A stretch of 64,000 nt of DNA, from contig CAVQER010000005.1 in the NCBI GenBank assembly GCA_963711595.1, positions 62,001 to 126,000 of the forward strand, given 5' to 3'. The notes under the pieces are model-generated. The model saw only the letters and a list, made by a program, of their open reading frames with translations, was not told where the DNA came from and made no database searches. This DNA comes from JAUSIF01 sp963711595 (GTDB lineage Bacteria; Pseudomonadota; Alphaproteobacteria; Rhizobiales; Xanthobacteraceae). Below, piece by piece: positions 33,930 to 43,666 of this stretch. The stretch's first letter is position 1. The number at the start of each line of letters is the position of its first letter. The translations under genes were made by a program, and so were the position numbers.

Positions 33930-34856
33930 ATGGGGTTCCTTTTCGATCCAATCGCTGACCGGAAGCGGAATTCAGCCGCTTTGCGCATCGCCGCCCACCT
34001 CACGCTGGCGTCGATCGCCGCTCTATTCCTCGCAAACTGCACCGTCGGTCCAATCGCGCGCCTGGTCGATCCGAAGTTTGGGGTCGCAGCGAGCCCGCGC
34101 GTGATCGAGGAAGGGCAGCCCGTGCCGAAGGGCGGGGGGTACTATCGTGTGGGCGACCCGTATGTCGTCGCCGGCCGGACGTACGTACCGGAGGAGGACC
34201 CAAACTATTCAACCGAGGGCATGGCTTCCTGGTATGGCAGCGACTTCCACGGGCGCAGAACCGCGAACGGCGAGATCTTTGACCAGGAGTTGATCAGCGC
34301 GGCGCATCCGACATTACCAATTCCGAGCTACGCGCGGGTCACAAACCTCGCGAACCGCCGATCGATCATTGTGCGCATCAATGACCGTGGTCCGTTCGCC
34401 GGCAATCGTGTGATCGATCTTTCCTACAAGACGGCCGAACTGCTCGGCTTCCACAAGAATGGCGTCGCGCGCGTGCGCGTCGACTACGTGGGGCGGGCCG
34501 CCCTGGAAGGCTCCGACGACCGCAAACTGATGGCGACGCTCCGGCACGATGGCCGCCCGGCGCCTGCACCGTCAGCCGTTCTCGTGGCGTCCGCCGGCGG
34601 ACCGTTCGTTCCCACTGCAGCACCGGCAATCCCAGCCGGCCGTCCGGTCGATATTCCGGCCCCGCCGGACCGCCCGTTTGAACTCGGCCGCCATATGAAC
34701 TCACCACCAGCAACGACGAGCCGTCCTCAAGTCGCCGGCACGGCCGTACAGGCGCCACGCGCGACTTACGCCGAGCCCGGCGCGACGCCTCGTCCGGCTC
34801 TGATACCGGTTTCGGGCCAGAGCCAGGCGACAATCAACGGTCGCGGCCTCTACTGA
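33930..34856 (+). CDS. rlpA: RlpA-like lipoprotein (septal ring lytic transglycosylase family)
   Basis: About 308 residues from ATG 33930 (in-frame ATGs at 33909 and 33879 are possible). A signal segment (ALRIAAHLTLASIAALFLAN) ends with a lipobox-like LANC. The double-psi beta-barrel of RlpA is clear: EGMASWYGSDFHGRRTANGE, SYARVTNLANRRSIIVRIND and RGPFAGNRVIDLSYKTAELL. The last 130 residues are Pro/Ala-rich and disordered, with no SPOR domain. RlpA proteins cleave glycan strands lacking stem peptides. Immediately upstream of the D,D-carboxypeptidase, forming a wall-remodelling pair. Confidence 0.88.
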   Translation: MGFLFDPIADRKRNSAALRIAAHLTLASIAALFLANCTVGPIARLVDPKFGVAASPRVIEEGQPVPKGGGYYRVGDPYVVAGRTYVPEEDPNYSTEGMASWYGSDFHGRRTANGEIFDQELISAAHPTLPIPSYARVTNLANRRSIIVRINDRGPFAGNRVIDLSYKTAELLGFHKNGVARVRVDYVGRAALEGSDDRKLMATLRHDGRPAPAPSAVLVASAGGPFVPTAAPAIPAGRPVDIPAPPDRPFELGRHMNSPPATTSRPQVAGTAVQAPRATYAEPGATPRPALIPVSGQSQATINGRGLY

Positions 34857-34938
34857 TCGGCCGACTTTCTCCCATTGATCCACCTCCGACCGCCTTGTTA
34901 AACAGGCGCGGGGCGCGCGGAACAGGAAAGTGCCGGCG

Positions 34939-36153
34939 ATGAGACAGTTCGTCCGGTCGAGCGCCATGACCCGCCAAACGATCATCGGAACCGCGTTGGC
35001 GCTGGTCTTCGCGGCATCGCCCGCGACCGCGCAGTTCGCTCCCAACTTCACGGTCAACGCGGCGCACGCGATCGTCGTCGACTACGCGAGCGGCACGGTT
35101 CTTTACGAGAAGAGCGCGGATGTGCCGTCGCCTCCGGCAAGCCTCGCCAAGCTCATGACGATGGAGCTCGTCTTCAACGAGATCAAGAGCGGCGATTTGA
35201 AATTGCATGAAGAAATCGTGGTAAGCGCCAACGCCTGGCGCAAAGGCGGGGCACCGGCTGGGGGATCGACGATGTTCGCGCCGGTCCACAGCAGAATATC
35301 GGTCGAAAACCTGATCCAGGGCGCCGTTGTCGTGTCGGGTAACGATGCCTGCATTGCTTTTGCCGAAGCGATCGCGGGAAACGAGGACTCTTTTGCCCGC
35401 ATGATGAATGCCCGTGCGCGCGAACTCGGTTTGAGCAGTGCCGAGTTTCGCAATTCGACCGGGCTGCACGACCCCGAGCAAGTCGTTTCGGTGCGCGACC
35501 TCGCCAAGCTCGCGTCGCATCTGATCCGCACTTATCCAGAGTTCTACAAGTATTACGGCCAGCCCGATTTCACCTGGAACAAGATCCGCCAGCAAAATCG
35601 CAATCCACTGCTGGAAATGAACATCGGTGCCGATGGCTTGAAGACCGGGTACATTAAGGAGTTGGGTTACGGCCTTGTCGGATCCGCGGTGCAGGACGGC
35701 CAACGCCTGATCGTCGTCATCAACGGCGCCGATACACCCAAGGACCGCGCCAATGAAGCGCGGAGATTGCTGGAATGGGCCTTTCGCAGCTTCGAATCCC
35801 GACTCCTGTTCAAAGAGGGAACGGCGGTTGCGCAAGCGCGGGTTTTTGGCGGCGATCAGCGCTACGTGCCGCTCCTCGGCAACGGGGCCATTCGCCTGCT
35901 GAGCCCGCGCGGCGTCGGCGACAAGTTCGTGGTTCGCGCGCAGTACAAGGGTCCGCTGCTAGCCCCGATCAAGAAGGGCGCCGAGGTTGCTCGTCTCCGC
36001 GTTTCGCGGGGCAACAGCACGGCACTCGAAGTGCCGCTTTTTGCCGGGGTGGATGTCGGGGTGGGGTCACTCACGCAGCGCGCCTACGACAGCACGAGCG
36101 AGCTCGCCTCCGGCCTCGTACGCTCGGGTATTTCATCGGTTTTGAAGAGATAG
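34939..36153 (+). CDS. D-alanyl-D-alanine carboxypeptidase (penicillin-binding protein 5/6 family)
   Basis: 404 residues from ATG 34939 (AGGAAAG eight bases upstream). Signal peptide ends near ASPATAQ. The serine-peptidase S11 motifs are all present: SLAKLM (SxxK), SGN in VVVSGNDAC, and KTG in DGLKTGYI. A C-terminal beta domain (PBP5_C) and an amphipathic end (ASGLVRSGISSVLKR) for membrane anchoring follow. It trims the terminal D-Ala of peptidoglycan stem peptides in the periplasm. Corresponds to DacC/DacF-type proteins. Confidence 0.93.
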   Translation: MRQFVRSSAMTRQTIIGTALALVFAASPATAQFAPNFTVNAAHAIVVDYASGTVLYEKSADVPSPPASLAKLMTMELVFNEIKSGDLKLHEEIVVSANAWRKGGAPAGGSTMFAPVHSRISVENLIQGAVVVSGNDACIAFAEAIAGNEDSFARMMNARARELGLSSAEFRNSTGLHDPEQVVSVRDLAKLASHLIRTYPEFYKYYGQPDFTWNKIRQQNRNPLLEMNIGADGLKTGYIKELGYGLVGSAVQDGQRLIVVINGADTPKDRANEARRLLEWAFRSFESRLLFKEGTAVAQARVFGGDQRYVPLLGNGAIRLLSPRGVGDKFVVRAQYKGPLLAPIKKGAEVARLRVSRGNSTALEVPLFAGVDVGVGSLTQRAYDSTSELASGLVRSGISSVLKR

Positions 36154-36160
36154 CCGCTTC

Positions 36161-36835
36161 ATGACGCGCGCGCCCGGCCGGTTCATCTCCTTCGAAGGCG
36201 GAGAGGGGTCCGGCAAATCCACGCAGGCCAAGCGTCTTGCGGAGCGTCTCAAGCTCCGTGGGCACGAGACGATTCTGACGCGCGAGCCGGGCGGTTCGCC
36301 CGGCGCCGAAGCAATCCGCCATTTGTTGCTGAACGGAATCGCGAAGCCGCTCGGCCCCGAGGCCGAAACCTTCATGTTCGCGGCCGCGCGTGACGATCAT
36401 GTCGCGACCGTGATCCGCCCGGCCTTGGACCGCGGCGCTTGGGTCGTGTGCGACCGCTTCATCGATTCCACGCGCGTCTATCAGGGCTCGCTCGGAAATG
36501 TGGATCAGCGGCTCATTCGCGCGCTCGAGCGGCTGGTCGTCGGTGAAACCATGCCGGATCTCACGTTCATTATTGACGTTCCGCCCGACGTCGGCCTGTC
36601 CCGCGCTGAAGGCCGCGGCCAGGGAAGCGATCGCTTCGAGGCCGAACACATCGAGTATCACCGCCTGCTGCGCGATGCCTATCGTGAGATCGCCGAGCGA
36701 GAGCCCAATCGCTGCGTGCTGGTCGACGGCACGGCGAGCGTCGATGCGATCGCGGTCCGCATCTGGATGATCGTCTCGGAGCGCTTCCTGCGTCAGCCAA
36801 GTGCAACTGCCAACGCGCCCAAGGTGTCGGTTTGA
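36161..36835 (+). CDS. tmk: Thymidylate kinase
   Basis: 224 residues. P-loop GGEGSGKST (about 11-19), the DRF motif (VCDRFIDSTRVYQG) and the LID region (RAEGRGQGSDRFE) are as in dTMP kinases. It phosphorylates dTMP to dTDP. The stop overlaps the TTG start of holB by TTGA, giving the usual tmk-holB-metG-tatD order of alphaproteobacteria. Confidence 0.95.
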   Translation: MTRAPGRFISFEGGEGSGKSTQAKRLAERLKLRGHETILTREPGGSPGAEAIRHLLLNGIAKPLGPEAETFMFAAARDDHVATVIRPALDRGAWVVCDRFIDSTRVYQGSLGNVDQRLIRALERLVVGETMPDLTFIIDVPPDVGLSRAEGRGQGSDRFEAEHIEYHRLLRDAYREIAEREPNRCVLVDGTASVDAIAVRIWMIVSERFLRQPSATANAPKVSV

Positions 36836-37869
36836 GCGACGCACCGGAAGAAGCAGACCGGCTGGCGGGCGCACCGCATCCGCGTGATACGCAACACCTG
36901 TATGGCCACGCCGAAGCGGAAGCAGGTGTCCTCGCTGCCTGGGCGCAGGCGCGCTTGCCGCACGCGATCCTGATCGGCGGCCCGAGCGGAATTGGCAAGG
37001 CGACGCTGGCCTACCGAATTGCGCGCTTCGTGCTCGCGCAAACCTCGGGAAAAGCGCAGACCGCGAAAAGCCTTGAAGTGCCAGCGGACCATCCTGCGCG
37101 CCGCCAGATCAGCGCCCAGTCACATCCGGATCTGCTCGTCTTGCGCCGCCAATTGAATCCCGACACGGAAAAGCTGCGCAGCGAAATTCGCGTGGACGAC
37201 ATCCGCCGGACCGTACCCTTTTTTGGATCAACCGCCGCCGCGGGCGGGTATCGCATTGCGATCGTCGATTCCGCGGAAGAACTGAACCGCAACGGTGCGA
37301 ATGCGCTCCTGAAGGTGCTCGAGGAGCCGCCGCCGCTATCGCTCTTGCTGATCGTCTCGCGTGCACCGGGACGATTACTTGCGACCATTCGCTCCCGTTG
37401 CCGGCGGCTCACGCTGCGGCCGCTGTCCGCCGAGAACGTTGAGCGCGCGGTTGCCGACGTTGCCGATACGAACGACGAAATCCCCCGTGATCGGATCAAG
37501 GAGGCCTCCGCGGCAGGCGCCGGCAGTGTACGGCATGCGCTCGAGCTGCTGCTGGGTGAGAGTCTCGAAGTGAGGAATCTCACGGCGAGCTTACTCGCCC
37601 GCCTTCCGGCCCTGGACGGGGACGGGCTGCATACACTTGGCGACCGCATCCGCCGCAATGAAGAATTGACCATCTTCGCCGAGACCGTTGGCGACTGGAT
37701 CGCAGCCGCCGCAACCGACACAGCCGAGCCAACCGCCCGCCTTGCGCGCCTCGCGACAGCATGGGAAAACGTTCGCCGCGCCACTGTAGAGGCTGAGGTC
37801 TTCAACCTCGACCGTAAGCCACTGGTGTTTCAGGTCTTTTCCACGCTCGCGGAGGCCGCCAGGCGCTAG
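36832..37869 (+). CDS. holB: DNA polymerase III delta' subunit
   Basis: 345 residues. AAA+ clamp-loader features: IGGPSGIGKATLAYRIA (P-loop), IVDSAEELNRNGANALLKVL (Walker B and the box that follows) and SRAPGRLLATIRSRCRRL (sensor/SRC motif). The P-loop has GKAT in place of GKTT, common for the non-hydrolysing delta' subunit. TTG start overlapping the tmk stop. Confidence 0.93.
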   Translation: MSDAPEEADRLAGAPHPRDTQHLYGHAEAEAGVLAAWAQARLPHAILIGGPSGIGKATLAYRIARFVLAQTSGKAQTAKSLEVPADHPARRQISAQSHPDLLVLRRQLNPDTEKLRSEIRVDDIRRTVPFFGSTAAAGGYRIAIVDSAEELNRNGANALLKVLEEPPPLSLLLIVSRAPGRLLATIRSRCRRLTLRPLSAENVERAVADVADTNDEIPRDRIKEASAAGAGSVRHALELLLGESLEVRNLTASLLARLPALDGDGLHTLGDRIRRNEELTIFAETVGDWIAAAATDTAEPTARLARLATAWENVRRATVEAEVFNLDRKPLVFQVFSTLAEAARR

Positions 37870-37939
37870 CGCGTTGACCGGCGACGTCCGTTTCGTTTCG
37901 CCGTAGACACGCCGGCGTGAATCGAGTCTGGAGACGTTC

Positions 37940-39499
37940 ATGGCGGCGAAGCCGCGCTACTACCTCACGACCGCGATCTCGTATCCGAACGGCGCGCCGC
38001 ACATCGGTCACGCTTACGAAGCCATTGCATCGGACGCCATCGCGCGCTTTCAGCGGCTCGACGGCTACGATGTCTTCTTCATGACTGGCGTCGATGAGCA
38101 CGGCCAGAAGATGAGCCAGACAGCGGTGAAGGAGGGGATCACGCCGCGCGAGCTAGCCGACCACAACAGTCCGCGCTTCAAGGCGATGTGCGATCGGATG
38201 AACGTCTCATATGACCGCTTCATCCGAACGACCGAACCCGCGCACTATCGCGCGAGCGAAGAGCTCTGGCGCAGGATGGAAGCCGCGGGTGACATCTATC
38301 TCGATACTTACGCCGGCTGGTACTCGGTGCGCGACGAGGCGTATTACGCGGAGTCCGAGACGAGCATCGGTCCCGACGACGTGCGCGTCGGCCCGCAAGG
38401 CACGCCAGTCGAGTGGACGGAGGAGAAGACCTACTTCTTCCGTTTGTCCGCATACGGGCAAAAGTTGCTCGATTGGTACGGCGCCCACCCGGATTTCATC
38501 TTACCCGAGACACGGCGCAACGAAGTCGTGAGCTTCGTCAAAGGGGGACTGCAGGATCTGTCTATCTCGCGGACGACCCTGAATTGGGGAGTGCCGGTGC
38601 CAGGCGCCGCCGGCCACGTGATGTACGTGTGGGTCGACGCGCTGACGAACTACCTCACGGGAGTTGGATATCCGGACGCGAACGCAGCCACGTTCAAATT
38701 CTGGCCGGCGGACTTGCACGTGATCGGTAAGGACATCGTGCGATTCCACACCGTCTACTGGCCGGCGTTCCTGATGTCGGCAGGCGTCGCGCTGCCAAAG
38801 CGGGTGCACGGGCACGGCTTCCTGTTCAACCGCGGTGAGAAGATGTCGAAGTCGGTCGGCAACGTGGTCGATCCTTTCGACCTCGCCGACGCCTACGGGA
38901 CGGATGCGCTGCGCTATTTCTTCATGCGTGAGGTCCCGTTCGGTCAGGACGGTCACTACAGCCATGAGGCGATCGTCAATCGTACGAATGCCGATCTTGC
39001 GAACGACCTCGGAAACCTCGCGCAGCGCTCGCTCACGATGGTGGCGAAGAACTGCGATGCGAAAGTGCCCAAGGCGGGGACGCTGTCACCCGCGGACGAA
39101 GCAATGTTGGCTGCTGCCGATGCGATGATCGGTCAGGCGCGCGAAGCGATGAAGACCCAGCAACTGCATCTCGCGCTGAATGCGGTGTGGCTCGTCGTAG
39201 CGGAAGCCAATCGCTATTTCGCGGCTGCGGCGCCCTGGGAGCTGCGCAAAAACGACCCCGCGCGCATGAACACGGTGCTCTGGCTTACGATGGAAGTGGT
39301 CCGCCAGGTCGCCATAATTGCCCAACCCTTCGTCCCCACAGGAGCGGAGAAACTATTGGATTTGCTTGCAATTCCGGCCGACGCGCGCCATTTCAAAGCG
39401 TTGGGGCCGGCCGGCCGCATCAAACCCGGAACGCCGCTTCCCGGACCGGTCCCCGTGTTCCCGCGCTTCGTGGAAAAGGACGCGGACGCGGCCAGCTGA
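37940..39499 (+). CDS. metG: Methionyl-tRNA synthetase
   Basis: 519 residues, the short form without the C-terminal dimerisation domain. Signatures: the HIGH-type motif in YPNGAPHIGHAYEAIASD, KMSKSVGN near 309, and an anticodon-binding helical C-terminus. No zinc knuckle cysteines are visible in the connective region, as in the zinc-free MetG2 class. Essential for translation. Confidence 0.96.
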   Translation: MAAKPRYYLTTAISYPNGAPHIGHAYEAIASDAIARFQRLDGYDVFFMTGVDEHGQKMSQTAVKEGITPRELADHNSPRFKAMCDRMNVSYDRFIRTTEPAHYRASEELWRRMEAAGDIYLDTYAGWYSVRDEAYYAESETSIGPDDVRVGPQGTPVEWTEEKTYFFRLSAYGQKLLDWYGAHPDFILPETRRNEVVSFVKGGLQDLSISRTTLNWGVPVPGAAGHVMYVWVDALTNYLTGVGYPDANAATFKFWPADLHVIGKDIVRFHTVYWPAFLMSAGVALPKRVHGHGFLFNRGEKMSKSVGNVVDPFDLADAYGTDALRYFFMREVPFGQDGHYSHEAIVNRTNADLANDLGNLAQRSLTMVAKNCDAKVPKAGTLSPADEAMLAAADAMIGQAREAMKTQQLHLALNAVWLVVAEANRYFAAAAPWELRKNDPARMNTVLWLTMEVVRQVAIIAQPFVPTGAEKLLDLLAIPADARHFKALGPAGRIKPGTPLPGPVPVFPRFVEKDADAAS

Positions 39500-39513
39500 G
39501 AATCGAGCGCGAA

Positions 39514-40419
39514 ATGGCACACGCCCACGCAAATCCTCTCAGCCACGGCAACGAACGACGCATGCTGGTCGCCGCGTTGCTTACCGGCTTGTTCATGATC
39601 GTCGAGGTGATCGGCGGCATCTTGTCGGGTTCGCTCGCCCTTCTTGCTGATGCGGCCCACATGCTTGCCGACTTCGCGGCGCTCGTCCTCGCTTGGCTTG
39701 CCTTCCGCTTCTCCCGCTGGCCGGCGGATCGCGCGCGAACCTACGGGTTTGATCGTCTACAGGTTCTGGTCGCCTATTCGAGCGGCCTGTCGATGTTCGT
39801 CATCGCGGGATTCATTCTGGTCGAGGCGGCAGCGCGCTTGCGTGAGCCCGCGCCACTGCTGGCAGGGACCATGCTCGCGGTCGCTGTCGCGGGCCTCCTG
39901 GTCAACATCGTCGTTTTCGGCATCTTGCATGGTGCGGACCGCGAGAACCTCAATGTTCGTGCAGCCGCGATCCACGTCCTCGGCGACCTGCTTGGATCGA
40001 TCGGCGCGATCGTCGCGGCGGTGGTGATCCTCCGGACTGGCTGGCTCGCAGCCGATCCGCTCATCTCCATTCTGGTCGCCATGCTGATTCTGCGCAGTGC
40101 TTGGACGATCGTGCGCGACTCCGGTCACATTCTGATTGAAGGTGCACCCGTTGGCGTTGCGCCGTCGGAGATTGAAGCTGACCTCGAGGCGAACATCCCC
40201 GAGATCGAGGACGTCCACCACGTGCACGCCTGGTCGATCACGCAGGAGCGGCCGATCGTCACCTTGCACGCGCGCCTGTGCGAGGGCCGCAAAGCCGACG
40301 CGGCGATCCACGCGATCAAACGGCGCCTGCGCGAGCGCTTCGGTGTTGCCCACGCGACCGTCGAAATCGAGCTTGCCGATTGCGCGGATCATTCGGCGCG
40401 AAAGCGCGCGCACGGCTGA
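39514..40419 (+). CDS. Cation diffusion facilitator family exporter
   Basis: 301 residues from ATG 39514 (the frame is open back to 39187 inside metG, but homology begins here). His-rich N-terminus (MAHAHANPLSHG), six membrane helices with the metal site LLADAAHMLADF (H-x-x-x-D) and AAAIHVLGDLLGS, and a C-terminal cytoplasmic metal-binding domain (EIEDVHHVHAWSI). CDF proteins of this type (CzcD/ZitB/DmeF-like) export Zn, Co or Ni in exchange for protons. Confidence 0.9.
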   Translation: MAHAHANPLSHGNERRMLVAALLTGLFMIVEVIGGILSGSLALLADAAHMLADFAALVLAWLAFRFSRWPADRARTYGFDRLQVLVAYSSGLSMFVIAGFILVEAAARLREPAPLLAGTMLAVAVAGLLVNIVVFGILHGADRENLNVRAAAIHVLGDLLGSIGAIVAAVVILRTGWLAADPLISILVAMLILRSAWTIVRDSGHILIEGAPVGVAPSEIEADLEANIPEIEDVHHVHAWSITQERPIVTLHARLCEGRKADAAIHAIKRRLRERFGVAHATVEIELADCADHSARKRAHG

Positions 40420-40425
40420 CCGTCC

Positions 40426-41203
40426 ATGCTGGTCGACAGTCACTGCCATCTCGATTTCCCGACGCTTGCTCCCGATCTCGATGCGGTGATCGGGCGCGCA
40501 CGCGCCGCGAACATCGGCCGCCTCGTTACGATCGGCACAAAGGTGGCGCAATTCGCACAGGTCAGCGCAATCGCAAATCGGTATGATGAAGTGTTCTGCT
40601 CGGTCGGAACGCATCCGCATCACGCAGCGAAAGAACCGGACGTCTCGGTCGCCGACCTCGTCTCGCTAGCGGCTGGCGACAAAGTCGTCGCGATCGGTGA
40701 GGCGGGCCTCGACTACCACTACGACAACAGCCCGCGCGAGATGCAGGAGAGGGGATTTCGCAGGCATATCGCCGCCGCCCGCGAAACGGGACTGCCGCTT
40801 GTGATCCACGCCCGCGATGCCGACGACGACATTGCCCGCATTCTCGAAGAGGAAAGCGCGAAGGGCGCCTTTCCTTTCGTGCTCCACTGCTTCACAGGCG
40901 GCTACGATCTCGCACGGCGCGGTATTGCCCTCGGCGGTTACGTGTCCTTCTCGGGAATCCTCACCTTCAAGACCAGCGACCCTTTGCGGGAGATCGCCGC
41001 CAAGCTCCCCGAGGATCGCGTTCTCGTCGAAACCGACGCGCCTTATCTCGCGCCGGGCCCCTGGCGCGGCAAACGCAACGAACCCAGCTACGTCGTCGAG
41101 ACGGCGCGGGTGCTCGCCGAAACCCGCGGCGTCATGCGCGGAAACGATCGCCGCGACGACGACGGCCAATTTCTTCCGTCTGTTCTCCAAAGTTCCCACC
41201 TGA
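40426..41203 (+). pseudogene. tatD: TatD family DNase/metal-dependent hydrolase, frameshifted near its C-terminus
   Basis: TatD-type metallohydrolase: SHCHLDFP, GTHPHHA, AIGEAGLDYHYDNSP, VIHARDADDD, VLHCFTGG and ETDAPYLAPGPWRGKRNEP all match. The N-terminal 235 residues are in one frame; the expected ending ETIAATTTANFFRLFSK is in the next frame and stops at 41203, two bases before the MBL gene. An extra T at 41135 explains it: removal gives GVSAETIAA. As written, the frame instead runs on to 41625 with a nonsense-like tail. A sequence error is likely. Confidence 0.85.
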
Positions 41204-41204
41204 C

Positions 41205-42005
41205 ATGCCGCTCCTCTTCACAATCCTCGGCTGCGGATCGTCCGCAGGCGTTCCACGCGTCGCCCAGGGTTGGGGCGCTTGCGATCCGAACAATCCCAAG
41301 AACCGGCGCCGGCGCTGCTCGCTTCTCGTCCAGAGATCGGCAAATGCCGGCACGACCACCGTGTTGGTCGACACTTCCCCGGATCTCCGCGAGCAGCTTC
41401 TCAGCGCCAACGTTGCACGGCTCGACGGAGTCCTCTTCACCCATGACCATGCGGATCACACGCACGGGATCGACGATCTGCGGCCGTTCTTCATTCATCA
41501 CCGCCGCCGGGTCGATGTGTACGCCGACGAACCAACCGCCGCCGTCCTGCATTCGCGCTTCGGCTACTGTTTCTCGGCGCGCACGGGCAGCGACTATCCT
41601 CCTATCCTCAGCGATCATCGAATAGCGCCCGGAGAAACCGTCACAGTTGAAGGGCAGGGCGGCCCCGTCTCCGCGCTACCGTTCAAGCAGAAGCATGGCG
41701 ACGGCAGCTCGCTCGGATTTCGCTTCGGGGGCCTCGCCTACTCTTGCGACGTGAATGGACTTCCCGACGAAAGCCTCATGCTTCTTCGCGATATCGACGT
41801 ATGGATTGTTGACGCACTCCGCCACAAGCCGCATCCGAGCCACTTTTCTCTCGAGGAGTCGCTCGCATGGATCGAACGCGTGCGCCCGCGCCGGGCGGTG
41901 CTGACCAACCTGCACACGGACCTCGACTACGAGACCCTTCGCCGTTCATTGCCAGCAGGTATCGAGCCTGCTTTTGACGGGATGACGATCGAGCTGGACG
42001 GTTAG
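41205..42005 (+). CDS. MBL-fold metallo-hydrolase (PhnP-like)
   Basis: 266 residues. The metallo-beta-lactamase motif is FTHDHADHTHGIDDLRPF (about 82-99), with ILGCGSSAGVPRV at the N-terminus as in PhnP and related phosphodiesterases, and a distal metal ligand in FRFGGLAYSCDVNG and HFSLEESLAW. A broad family; small phosphodiester substrates are common. In the metG-tatD-MBL arrangement typical of alphaproteobacteria. Confidence 0.9.
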   Translation: MPLLFTILGCGSSAGVPRVAQGWGACDPNNPKNRRRRCSLLVQRSANAGTTTVLVDTSPDLREQLLSANVARLDGVLFTHDHADHTHGIDDLRPFFIHHRRRVDVYADEPTAAVLHSRFGYCFSARTGSDYPPILSDHRIAPGETVTVEGQGGPVSALPFKQKHGDGSSLGFRFGGLAYSCDVNGLPDESLMLLRDIDVWIVDALRHKPHPSHFSLEESLAWIERVRPRRAVLTNLHTDLDYETLRRSLPAGIEPAFDGMTIELDG

Positions 42006-42007
42006 AC

Positions 42008-43666
42008 TTACCAGGGAGCGCCGAGCTCGAGGCGCGTCCAGTGCGGTTGACGGGCTTGATGCACGGGCACCTCCGGCACGATCGGCGGAGCGCAATCCAC
42101 GACCCGATTTCGTCCGGCTCGCTTGGCTTCGTAAAGCGCCGTGTCGGCCACGACGAGCGCGCCGGACAACGTCTTGGCATCCTCCGGTACAAGTGCGATG
42201 CCGACGCTGCACGCGACAGTGAACAGCATCCCGTCGAGTTCGATCGCCTGCTCCAGCGCTTGACGGATTTCCTCGCCATACGCCCGTGCCGTGGCACGAT
42301 CCTGCGCCTGCGTGAGCGGAATGATCGTCACGAATTCATCGCCGCCAACGCGGAACAGCAGGCCGCGCTCGTCCACAGCCGCCGCGATGCGTCGCGCGAT
42401 GATGGCAAGCACCCTGTCGCCAACCGCATGCCCATGCAAGTCGTTCACCGGCTTGAACCCGTCGATGTCGATCGCGAGAACAGCCTGACGACCGGGCAGG
42501 GCACGCATACCCCGCTCGTCGCGGCGAGCCAGATGCCGTTCAAGGTAGCGGCGGTTAGGCAACCCGGTCAGGCGGTCCAGATACGCAAGCCGTTCGAATT
42601 CGGCGGTCATGGCGTTGTAGGTCGCCGCGAGATCGTGGAGTTCCGACGCGACGAAGACCGGCAGCTTCACGCGCAACCCCATCTTGCCGGCCTTCAGTCG
42701 CAGCGCCGCGGTCTTGAGTGCCCGCACACCTCGCAGCAGACCGAACTCGGCAGCGAGCAACGCGGCACCGATCGACCCGGCCGCCACGAGCAGCAGGAAC
42801 AGCACGTCGGTCAGAAAGTTGCGATCGATGGGATCCAGCACCTCATTGCGATTGAGACCAATCGCTACCGTGATCCCGGAATCTGCCATGCGCGCGACGC
42901 CGAACACGCGGCGTACCCCGGCCGGGTCATCCGCCTCGAAGGTCGGCGCTCCAGAATTATGAATGGTCCTGACGAGGGGGCTGTCGTTCAGTTCGCCGAG
43001 CGACCAGCCGGCGGGCGCCCCCGGTTGATAGGTAACCACGCGTCCCTTTCCGTCGATCGCGATCAGCACACCGCCGAACTTCGCATTCGCGTCCGCGGCA
43101 ACCTGGTTAATCCACGGCAGCCCCACCGTGACACCCACGACCATTTCCAGGATGCCCATGGAATCGTAGATCGGGAGCACCGCCGCCACGATCGGACCAT
43201 GCGTCACGCGCCCCGTGATCACGTCGCTGACCACAAAGCGCCTGGTCGCAAGCGCATCACGGAAATATTCGCGGTCACTTACGTCGATTGTCCGCACAAC
43301 CGGGTTTGCGCCGCAGATCCCCTTGCCGGACCCGTCGACGACGAAAATGCCAGCCAGCCAGTCCCGGCCGCGGTGAATCCATTTCAGGAAGCCTTCGCAC
43401 TCCTCGAGATTGCCCGAACGAACGACAGGTACCTGTCCAAGCACCTCAAGCAGATGCCGCGCCTGGTCCCCGATCGCGCGGTGCGCATTGGCACCTGCGA
43501 GGGCGAGGGCGGCCGCCCTCTCGTGTGCGTGCTGCAAGGCGGTCTCGCTGTTCGACTGCAGGCGGACCAGGTAGAGCGCAAAGATCGGCGCTACCGCCAG
43601 CAAGACGATAAGAACCACCAGCCAGCGCAAACTAGCGCGACGGTATGGCGTGTTTTCCATGTGCAT
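42008..43666 (-). CDS. Membrane diguanylate cyclase with double-Cache-type sensor domain
   Basis: About 552 residues from ATG 43666 (in-frame ATG 43660; the frame extends to 43825). One N-terminal membrane helix (RWLVVLIVLLAVAPIFALYL), an extracellular Cache-like region (about 40-275, with DVSDREYFRDALATRRFVVS), a second helix, a HAMP-like linker, and a C-terminal GGDEF domain with an intact RVGGDEF signature and LDRLTGLPNRRYLE. It would make cyclic di-GMP in response to a periplasmic ligand. The position of the inhibitory RxxD site before GGDEF reads DERG, so product feedback is probably absent. Confidence 0.88.
   Translation of the reverse strand: MHMENTPYRRASLRWLVVLIVLLAVAPIFALYLVRLQSNSETALQHAHERAAALALAGANAHRAIGDQARHLLEVLGQVPVVRSGNLEECEGFLKWIHRGRDWLAGIFVVDGSGKGICGANPVVRTIDVSDREYFRDALATRRFVVSDVITGRVTHGPIVAAVLPIYDSMGILEMVVGVTVGLPWINQVAADANAKFGGVLIAIDGKGRVVTYQPGAPAGWSLGELNDSPLVRTIHNSGAPTFEADDPAGVRRVFGVARMADSGITVAIGLNRNEVLDPIDRNFLTDVLFLLLVAAGSIGAALLAAEFGLLRGVRALKTAALRLKAGKMGLRVKLPVFVASELHDLAATYNAMTAEFERLAYLDRLTGLPNRRYLERHLARRDERGMRALPGRQAVLAIDIDGFKPVNDLHGHAVGDRVLAIIARRIAAAVDERGLLFRVGGDEFVTIIPLTQAQDRATARAYGEEIRQALEQAIELDGMLFTVACSVGIALVPEDAKTLSGALVVADTALYEAKRAGRNRVVDCAPPIVPEVPVHQARQPHWTRLELGAPW

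Noticed and set aside
34834..35835. A 333-codon open frame on the minus strand
   Set aside because: Antisense to the D-Ala-D-Ala carboxypeptidase with all active-site motifs; no protein-like features.
40426..41625. TatD as a 399-residue protein
   Set aside because: The last 150 residues overlap the MBL gene out of frame and match nothing; a single-base error explains the extension.
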